NCBI GenBank assembly: GCA_005881495.1
Contig: VBHI01000294.1
Coordinates: forward strand, 1 to 10,449
Reading direction: 5' to 3'
Origin: Chloroflexota bacterium
GTDB lineage: Bacteria; Chloroflexota; Ktedonobacteria; Ktedonobacterales; Ktedonobacteraceae
Length of the DNA: 10,449 nucleotides
Every line of letters starts with the position of its first letter. The stretch's first letter is position 1. The notes beneath the pieces were generated by a model that was not told where the DNA came from, made no database searches, and worked only from the letters and a program-made list of their open reading frames with translations. A program made the position numbers and the translations under genes. This document shows, one piece after another, positions 5,194 to 10,449 of the stretch.

Positions 5194-6464
5194 TGGGCAC
5201 CAAGGAACGAGCATTTGCCCCGATCGTCGCTGTCTCACTCGAGGTGTTGGTCCCAACTGATCACTTCTACCGCCAGCTCCAGCGCACGCTCGATCTCTCT
5301 TTTGTGCGTGAATTCGTGCAGGAGAGCCTCTCAGAGGAAAAAACGAGCAGGGGGCCAGTGAGCAGGAGGAAAATCCAGCGCCGATGCCACTGCCGACCTC
5401 GCTCTCGCCCCAAGCGCATGAGGAACTGAGCCAGCAGAACGAAGCGCATCATGACTGGATCGAGCAACTAGGAGCCCAAGATCGTGAGCAGACCAGTCGC
5501 GGCTATCAGCGGATGGCTGATCTGCAAGTGAGCACAACCGACCTAGACGCGACGCTCATGCAGACCAAGAATGGGACGGATCTGGGCTATCATAACCCAT
5601 TATGTCGTCGATGGGAGCAAATCGCGCATCATCTTGAACGTCCTGGTGACCCCAGCAGAGGTGATGGACAATCAACCCATGCTCGACCTGCTCTGGCGAA
5701 CCCGCTTCCGCTGGAAGCTATGGCCAAGGCAGGTGACAGGTGACCGCAAGTATGGCACCGAAGACAACCTGGTCGCGATCGAAGACCAGGGCATTCGTGC
5801 CTACATTCCCCTTCCCGATCTCGACCATTGTACAGAGTTCTTGAGTGCGGATCAGTTCCGCTATGAGGCGGTGCGCGATGTCTACATGTGTCCGGCAGGC
5901 AAAGAACTGCGCTTTGATCGACCTCATTCGACCGAGCGGTCCCGCCGCTATCGGGCAGGCGCCCAGGACTGCAATCACTGTCCGCTCAAAGCCCAATGTA
6001 CCACCAGCAAACAGGGGCGTAGCCTCTGCCGCAGTGTCGATGAGGCCTGTTTGGATCGTGTCCGGGCCTACCAGTCTACCGAAGCCTACAAAAGAGCCTT
6101 ACGTAAGCGTCAGGTGTGGGTCGAACCCTTATTCGCGGAAGCCAAAGACTGGCACGGCATGCGGCGCTTCCGCTTACGACGACTCTGGCGGGTGAACAGC
6201 GAAGCCCTGATGATCGCTGCTGGGCAAAATCTCAAACGCTTACTGAAAAAACGTGGTTGGGGTCGGCGTCCATTCCCGGCAGAAGCCGTTTTTCGCCTCT
6301 TTTTGACGTTGTGTGGGTGGTTGACTGATCTTTCTTTGAAATATAGGTCTCTTTCCTTGGTGTTTGGGTCAGATGACCTCATGAGCACGAAGACGTGCAT
6401 TTCCTCTTCACTGATGAGTTTTACTAAAGACTTTTTCAACAGGCTGAAAGATTGTACGACATGA
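5190..6464 (+). pseudogene. IS1182-type DDE transposase, internally deleted and frameshifted
   Basis: Three pieces make one transposase. Residues from ATG 5190 read MMGTKERAFAPIVAVSLE, then DHFYRQLQRTLDLSFVREFVQ, the normal N terminus. Near 5320 the frame jumps directly into the linker region (EQEENPAPMPLPTSL, other frame). By memory of full-length relatives, well over 100 codons with the first catalytic region are missing. This second piece continues through HDWIEQLG and SRGYQRMADLQVS to LGYH at about 5593, where one extra base returns to the first frame (THYVVDG, then RQVTGDRKYGT). The tail has the zinc-ribbon-like CPLKAQC and the end block RQVWVEPLFAEAKDWHG, which holds the catalytic Glu region. 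The ORF runs into the right terminal repeat (FFNRL) and stops at 6462-6464. A good AAGGAGG lies upstream. Not functional as it stands. Confidence 0.92.
6431..6445 (-). repeat. IS-type terminal inverted repeat, right end
   Basis: CTTTTTCAACAGGCT is the perfect complement of 4106-4120. The transposase reading frame passes through it, coding FFNRL, so it belongs to that element. Confidence 0.8.
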
Positions 6465-6516
6465 ATTAGCCAATGGGCCTGACCAGCAAGGAACAATTAC
6501 GTGATGTCAATCACTT

Positions 6517-6897
6517 CTAAGCAAGATTGAGGAAGGCTGAGAGGACAATGAACATAACAAGGAGAATACTGCTACCTCCAAACACGAAAAATGTCCATCG
6601 AGCATATCTGAGTGTATCACCGGTTTTGACTGTTTCTTCAAGTATCTCTGTTGCCTTCTTTTTCTCTTTCAGGATTTTTAGAATTGGTTTTCTTTCAAAG
6701 CTTGCGAGAAAGCCACCTTCTTCAGTCTCATACTTAGGTGTGTAGAGCTTGTCTTTTCCTAGATCAACAGGGGTAGCATTTCTGATACGGAGCATTGACT
6801 CTATATTCACGGTTGTCACCCATGCTTCGACAAAGCGCCTATAGAACACTTTTACATTTAAGTATCCAATCCTAGCAAGGGCTAGAGCGTCGGTCAA
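6517..6897 (-). pseudogene. unrecognised protein, probably a gene remnant with a C-terminal membrane segment
   Basis: Up to 126 residues from a TTG at 6897, which has no ribosome site; the first ATG in frame is at 6795. Seen: a mixed charged region with KEKKKATEILEETVKTGDTL (about 78-97), then a hydrophobic stretch WTFFVFGGSSILLVMFIVL (about 101-119) close to the C terminus, consistent with one membrane-spanning helix at the tail. The family is not recognised. The upstream frame closes at a stop within about 50 bases, next to the second transposase, so the 5' end was probably lost when that element arrived. It could be an intact small gene with an unusual start. It lies between two decayed IS elements. 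Confidence 0.4.
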
Positions 6898-6987
6898 GAA
6901 ATGGAAAAGGATGAGATTGACAGAACCAACTGGGGGTGGTTAGCTCAAGAAACGTGATCAGCAAAGAAAAGGATCAGGAGGAAGAGC

Positions 6988-7783
6988 ATGCAACCAGAGA
7001 TGTGGAAGCCCCCAGTCGAGTTAAGCCAGCAAGAAGAGCAGATTGTGAAAAAGATACGCAAAGCCAAACTGTTTGTGTTTTTGCGAGAGCATCGGCACGA
7101 ACTGTTGGACGAAGCGTTGCAGCAGGAGTTGGCGAACCTGTATCGCCCAGCAGAGCGTGGACAGCCCCCGATTGCCCCGGCGATGCTGGCCCTGGCGCTC
7201 ATTTTGCAAGCCTATATGGGCATCTCAGATGATGAGGTCATTGAGGCGACGCTGATGGATCGACGCTAGCAGTTGGTACTGGATTGTCTGGACACGGAGC
7301 CAGCGCCATGGAGTCAAAGGCACCCTGATAGCTTTTCGGCAGCGGCTCCTCGAGGCGCAGATGGATCGGCGGCTCATCGAACGAACCATCGAGATTGCCA
7401 GCCACAGTCAGGGGTTTGGCCCACGGGCCTTGCGCGCGGCTTTGGATAGTAGTCCCTTATGGGGAGCCGGACGCGTCGAAGATACGTATAATCTGGTGGG
7501 ACACGCGCTCAGCAAGGTGATGCGTGTGGTGGCCGATCAGCAGGGGCGGGAGCTGGTCGAAGTGGCCAAAGAGGCCGGAGCAGAAGTGGTGTGTGCGACG
7601 AGCCTGAAAGCGGCGTTGGACCGCGATTGGGACCAGGTGGGGCAGCGCGAAGAGGCGCTGGGGCTGGTCCTGGACGTGTTGCAGGTCGTGGAAAGGTGGG
7701 TGCAGACCCTGCAACAGGAAGAGGCGCACCTGGCGCAGCCGGCCCTGGCGATTGCCAAACAAGTCCAAGCGCAAGACGTAGAG
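6988..7783 (+). pseudogene. second IS1182-like transposase, N-terminal part only, with stop codon and frameshift
   Basis: ATG 6988 follows a strong AGGAGG. Seen: an N-terminal domain (PPVELSQQEEQIVKKIRKAK, then FLREHRHELLDEALQQEL) of the DUF772-like type, ending at EATLMDRR. The next codon is TAG (7267-7269) where relatives have Trp (TGG), a one-base nonsense change. A second break at about 7311-7322 moves the frame by one. The sequence then resumes with GTLIAFRQRLLEAQMDRRLIE and ALDSSPLWGAGRVEDTYNL, which holds the first catalytic Asp. It goes on to AIAKQVQAQDVE and then leaves the family. The later catalytic residues are missing, so at least three lesions exist. It belongs to a different branch from the transposase at 5190. 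Confidence 0.88.
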
Positions 7784-7882
7784 ATCAAGGCAGTTGAGGA
7801 ATTTCGACCCAGGCCAACAGGACGCACGCGTTCCAGGCCGCCGGTCTGGCGTAGCTATCGAGCCGGAGCCAGGGTCCGCAGC

Positions 7883-8386
7883 ATGGATGTCCGGGTACGT
7901 GTCAACGAGGGCCAGCAGCAGCGCCTGGTAGAGAAACTGAACGCGATGCAGGAGCAGCAGCAGTACCTCTTCCCGGGTACCATGCAGCGCTACGTCTTCG
8001 AAGATGATGCCGACCCCAGCAACGTAACCATCTCGCTGATCTGGAAAGATACCGAGATGCCCGACGAGTCGGTGATTCAGCAGGAACTGTCGGACTTCAA
8101 GCAGGAATTAGCAGACGTGCTGGACTGGAATACAGCACAATATCGGACGAAGAGGGCCAACTACATCCCCCCAATCAACTGCATAAGTCTTGCCTGCTCT
8201 CCGTCGGCATCCGAGACCGGCACCTGCATAACGAGCAACTCATCCAGGCCCATCCCTAAAAGTTCAACAAGCCGCTGTTTCACATTCGCTTGGTCGCCGG
8301 AAACTACCAGGTTTTCGATGAGGGCATCCGAGATTGTGCCATCGGAGGAGACGGGAAAGCCTGCCTCTGCGAACATGCTGGCATAG
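7883..8386 (+). pseudogene. fragment resembling a small monooxygenase-like (dimeric alpha/beta-barrel) domain, fused after the transposase remnant
   Basis: The frame is open from the transposase remnant (ATG 7361) through here to 8386. The part from about 7860 to 8160 is unlike transposase. It reads MDVRVRVNEGQQQRLVEKL, FPGTMQRYVFEDDADPSNV, TISLIWKDTEMPDE and QELADVLDWNTAQY, with a strand-helix-strand pattern like antibiotic-biosynthesis-monooxygenase domains. This is a resemblance, not a firm family call. The real 5' end appears lost at the transposase junction and the original stop is missing. Beyond about 8160 the frame is only the antisense of the LLM gene, so those residues are not part of the original protein. 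There is no ribosome site before ATG 7883. Confidence 0.45.
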
Positions 8387-9147
8387 AATGGGAGCCGTCC
8401 GTGAGTTCCGAGTTGCTTTCGTGCGGCGGTCAGCACTGCCTGGTGATCCTGGCTGAGTGCTACCGGAATATGAGCAACCAGGGGTGGGACAGGTCGTCTG
8501 CTCTTAGCTGCTCCCCCCTGCAAAGCAGGCAGCGCCTTTTCGATCAGGTATGGGACGGGACACACCCAGGAGATGGCACCATCGGAAATCTCTCCCGCCA
8601 GCTGATATGCCCCCTCGCGTAAGGCTGAGATCAGGATGGGAGTGCGAGGCGTGCGGGGGAATGGCGTTCTGACGGTGTAGTAGTGTCCCTGGTAATCGAC
8701 TTTGCCTTCCCACAGTGCCTGCCGCAACACTGTCACATACTCACGCAGGTGTTCCAGGGGAGCCTTCATGGGGATGCCATATACGCCCTCGATAGTTGGA
8801 CGATGGCTTGGTCCAACGCCCAGCCTTAGTCGTCCGGGAGCAAGGTCGCCGAGTGCCAGGGCCTGCTGTGCCAGGGCCAGTGGATGACGCGGATAGGTGG
8901 GCACGATAGCCGTCCCCACGCGTATATCAGTGGTCTGCACTAATGCCGCGGCGTAAATGCTCAGGGTATCGGGCGCCGGTGTTCCCTGGGTCATCCAGAC
9001 CTGTTTTATACCGGCATCTTCGGCTGCTATGATAGCGGATACTACCGCCAATGCATCCGATCCAAAGACGGCCAGCCCGACCCGCTCGCGAGCTGATTTC
9101 TGTATAGACATTTGTGGGGCTACCGGAGTTGTATCTTTATTTTGCAT
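8161..9147 (-). CDS. LLM class (luciferase-like) oxidoreductase, probably F420-dependent
   Basis: 328 residues, usual length, complete. Seen: the opening barrel strand VGLAVFGSDALAVVSAIIAAEDAG (about 23-46), the strand IRVGTAIVPTYPRHPLALAQ, then LAPGRLRLGVGPSHRP, the segment LEHLREYVTVLRQALWEGKVDYQGHYY and the later PILISALREGAYQLAGE. Together these form the TIM-barrel flavin/F420 fold of the bacterial luciferase family. Known: such proteins use F420 or reduced flavin to oxidise or reduce small organics; the substrate is unknown. The start is set by AAAAGGAGA about 9 bases before ATG 9147. A promoter lies at 9188-9217. Its stop (8161-8163) meets the plus-strand fragment head on. Confidence 0.92.
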   Translation of the reverse strand: MQNKDTTPVAPQMSIQKSARERVGLAVFGSDALAVVSAIIAAEDAGIKQVWMTQGTPAPDTLSIYAAALVQTTDIRVGTAIVPTYPRHPLALAQQALALGDLAPGRLRLGVGPSHRPTIEGVYGIPMKAPLEHLREYVTVLRQALWEGKVDYQGHYYTVRTPFPRTPRTPILISALREGAYQLAGEISDGAISWVCPVPYLIEKALPALQGGAAKSRRPVPPLVAHIPVALSQDHQAVLTAARKQLGTHGRLPFYASMFAEAGFPVSSDGTISDALIENLVVSGDQANVKQRLVELLGMGLDELLVMQVPVSDADGEQARLMQLIGGM

Positions 9148-9187
9148 CAGTTAAAATCTCCTTTTGATGGTTGTTACCTTCACTCTG

Positions 9188-9217
9188 AACATAGCATCTT
9201 GCATTTCGCGTCGTCAA
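9188..9217 (-). promoter_or_regulatory. promoter of the LLM oxidoreductase gene
   Basis: Minus strand: TTGACG (9217-9212), an 18-base spacer ending in TGC, then TATGTT (9193-9188). The TG before the -10 box is an extended -10, which makes up for its four-of-six match. The leader would be about 35 bases, with AGGAGA before ATG 9147. Confidence 0.55.
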
Positions 9218-9258
9218 GGGTGCCTGGAATGGATAACAGGCTCAGCAAAACCCTTGAC
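9213..9258. repeat. 9-bp inverted repeat over two divergent -35 boxes
   Basis: GTCAAGGGT (9213-9221) and ACCCTTGAC (9250-9258) are perfect inverted repeats. Each contains most of a -35 box of one of the two divergent promoters. Inside lies a second dyad, GCCTG with CAGGC. A shared operator is possible. Confidence 0.6.
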
Positions 9259-9282
9259 AGCCTTGTTCTTTTCTCATATATT
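9254..9282 (+). promoter_or_regulatory. near-consensus promoter reading toward the IS701 3' end
   Basis: Plus strand: a perfect TTGACA (9254-9259), a 17-base spacer, and TATATT (9277-9282, five of six). No convincing plus-strand gene follows; the next feature is the minus-strand transposase. It may once have served a gene displaced by the IS, or may now make RNA antisense to the transposase. Confidence 0.6.
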
Positions 9283-9357
9283 GCGGAAGGCCCTCGGTGC
9301 GAACAGAGGATATTCGATCAGCCCGGATGCGCCTCTTGAAGAATATGCTACCATTGC

Positions 9358-9363
9358 CTAGTA
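9358..9363. other. probable IS701 insertion edge with CTAG target
   Basis: CTAG at 9358-9361 is directly followed by TACTACTTTG, just beyond the transposase stop. IS701-type elements are known to duplicate a four-base YTAR target, and CTAG fits. The other end lies outside the window, so the duplication cannot be confirmed here. Confidence 0.35.
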
Positions 9364-10449
9364 CTACTTTGTTAGTTTCTCCGAGGACGGAAGGCTTGGA
9401 TCTGATCGGTCTGGAGAAGCCAGAGGACGAGGTCCTGGAAGAGCCAGAGCAGCACCTGTCGATGCACGAAAGGCAGCGAGCTTCGCGTCACGGAGGGGGG
9501 GAAAAGCCTCTCCAGCAGGCAGAGGCAGCGTTAAGCGATAAAGCATAAGGAAACTGTAGGCCAGCATGACCAGAGCCAGATGTCGATGGAGTCCACTCCA
9601 GCTGCGTCCTTGATAGTGGTCGAAGCCACATTCCTGTTTGGCATCTTCATAAAACTGCTCGATGACCCAGCGCGCATGGGCCAGCAGAACCAGACGCTGC
9701 AACGAGGCGTCTTCGGGTAGCACGCTGAACCAGTACTTGATCTGTTCTTCTTCCTTCTCCTGTGGCTCAACTGGAGTGGGTTGCGAGTCATCAGTTACAG
9801 CTTCTGGCACTGGCCGTTCGGCGAGCAACCAGCCTTCCGGTCCGGTGTGGACGCGGCTGTGGCTGGTGCTGTGCAAAGAGGAACCAGTGGCCCAGTGGAC
9901 GCGCAGAGCCACGGCCTGGACCTGCATCGTGCCCTTGGTTCCCTCTCGCCAATCGATGGTTTGCCAGGCAGAGGTGGGCAAGGACGCGATGAGCTCTTTG
10001 ACGGGGTACAAAGGAGCAGGGCGGGGCTTGCGCGGCTGACCACGTCCGCCGTAGATGGGAGTCTGTGCAGCAGCAGCCTGAACCTCGTCGGGCAAACGGC
10101 AGCCGAAGGTACTTTCCACCGCACACATGTAGGGGACCTGGCGAGCGTCGAGTCCCCGGAGAAAGTTGGGATTGTCTCCATAGCCCGCATCCACCACTAC
10201 TGCCTGGATGGGCACGCCCCATTGTCGGGCTCGATCCAACAAGCCCAAGGCAATCTCGGGCTTGGTTTGCTGGATGATCTGCTCTGGCACCTGCGCCTGC
10301 TTGCGTCGCTCGGCATCTTGGGTCCAGGACTCGGGCAAAAACAATTGGGCGCTGACTGGAAAGTGAAACGGGGTACTGCTGGCAGGGTCATCGGCCAGGA
10401 ACTCGGCACTGACCACCACTTGGCAGTTGCCGATCTTGCCCAGCGTGCC
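9364..10449 (-). CDS. IS701-type transposase (5' end outside window; C terminus frameshifted)
   Basis: The frame is open to the right edge, so the start lies outside. The GTG at 10419 is internal, because upstream codons read GTLGKIGNCQ, a typical transposase core stretch. Seen: the second catalytic Asp in VVVDAGYGDN (near 10190), the block HARWVIEQFYEDAKQECGF with the catalytic Glu near 9659, and HYQGRSWSGLHRHLALVMLAY. Near the C terminus, a run of seven C on the coding strand (G run 9495-9501) moves the frame. With six C the reading would be PPSVTRSSLPFVHRQVLL, going on to AFRPRRN and TAA at 9372-9374, which is what relatives have. As given, the last 40 or so residues are out of frame and end at TAG 9364. 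This is a recent slip or a sequencing error. The first catalytic Asp is outside the window. Confidence 0.88.
   Translation of the reverse strand, partial: GTLGKIGNCQVVVSAEFLADDPASSTPFHFPVSAQLFLPESWTQDAERRKQAQVPEQIIQQTKPEIALGLLDRARQWGVPIQAVVVDAGYGDNPNFLRGLDARQVPYMCAVESTFGCRLPDEVQAAAAQTPIYGGRGQPRKPRPAPLYPVKELIASLPTSAWQTIDWREGTKGTMQVQAVALRVHWATGSSLHSTSHSRVHTGPEGWLLAERPVPEAVTDDSQPTPVEPQEKEEEQIKYWFSVLPEDASLQRLVLLAHARWVIEQFYEDAKQECGFDHYQGRSWSGLHRHLALVMLAYSFLMLYRLTLPLPAGEAFPPLRDAKLAAFRASTGAALALPGPRPLASPDRSDPSLPSSEKLTK

Larger units (their letters stand above)
4106..6445 (+). mobile_element. inverted-repeat-bounded region: methyltransferase plus decayed IS1182-type transposase
   Basis: A perfect 15-bp inverted repeat closes a 2340-bp region holding a damaged methyltransferase gene and a damaged IS1182-type transposase. 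The right end is certainly the transposase's own end, because its reading frame runs into it. The left end is ambiguous. A 12-of-15 match to the same end lies at 5161-5175, just before the transposase start, and would make a more ordinary element of about 1.29 kb (internally deleted). Then the end at 4106 would be a leftover from another copy. No target duplication could be recognised with either left end. Confidence 0.5.

Noticed and set aside
5560..5620. Programmed frameshifting in the IS1182-type transposase
   Set aside because: No slippery heptamer is seen at the break, and the same gene also has a large deletion, so simple decay is more likely.
6917..6945. Promoter of the second transposase (TTGACA at 6917-6922)
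   Set aside because: No acceptable -10 box lies 16-18 bases downstream.
7361..8386. A single genuine 341-residue gene
   Set aside because: The sequence changes family at about 7785 and becomes antisense of the LLM gene after about 8160, and ATG 7361 has no ribosome site.
1..10449. tRNA or rRNA genes, or a new defence system
   Set aside because: No cloverleaf or rRNA-like segment was recognised, and no nuclease, helicase or toxin-antitoxin pair is visible.

Overview
The window looks like a piece of accessory chromosome from a soil or thermophilic bacterium, most likely a member of the Chloroflexota of the Ktedonobacter type. This is an inference from the kinds of transposase present (two IS1182-like types and one IS701-like), the F420-type luciferase-like oxidoreductase, the ArsR/RibD-C/VOC/SRPBCC gene set and the interspersed GC-rich repeat. 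No marker gene proves it.

Positions 1-3700 are metabolic and lie on the minus strand. They hold the 5' part of an epoxide-hydrolase/haloalkane-dehalogenase-type alpha/beta hydrolase cut by the left edge (766 down to 1), a 118-residue unknown protein with its own promoter, and a tight four-gene operon. The operon runs from an ArsR-type repressor through a RibD-C 'dihydrofolate reductase' protein and a VOC protein to an SRPBCC/AHSA1 protein. Its promoter is close to consensus and sits so near the arsR start codon that the mRNA should be leaderless.

Positions 3700-4381 contain no convincing gene. They hold two exact 70-bp direct repeat copies inside a possible 234-bp inverted-repeat-bounded element, then an IS-like terminal repeat and a run of predicted hairpins.

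Positions 4382-6464 hold a class I SAM methyltransferase gene damaged near its 5' end. Its stop codon overlaps the start codon of a decayed IS1182-type transposase (large internal deletion plus a one-base frameshift). A perfect 15-bp inverted repeat (4106-4120 and 6431-6445) brackets both genes, and a poorer copy of the same end lies at 5161-5175. Either the methyltransferase sits inside an IS-bounded unit, or an IS inserted at its 3' end beside a leftover end of a second copy.

Positions 6446-8160 are a patchwork. They contain a probable remnant with a C-terminal membrane segment, a second transposase with a stop codon, a frameshift and a truncated 3' end, and a fused fragment resembling a small monooxygenase-like domain.

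Positions 8161-9147 encode an intact luciferase-like (LLM class) oxidoreductase with a recognisable promoter. Two back-to-back promoters share a 9-bp inverted repeat at about 9188-9282. The right end is an IS701-type transposase cut by the window edge, with a homopolymer frameshift near its C terminus.

All three transposases are damaged while the ordinary metabolic genes between them are mostly intact. I see no clear new defence or biosynthetic system. The best leads are the leaderless repressor operon, the inverted-repeat-bounded methyltransferase/transposase unit, the repeat element at 3786-4019 and the paired promoters at 9188-9282.
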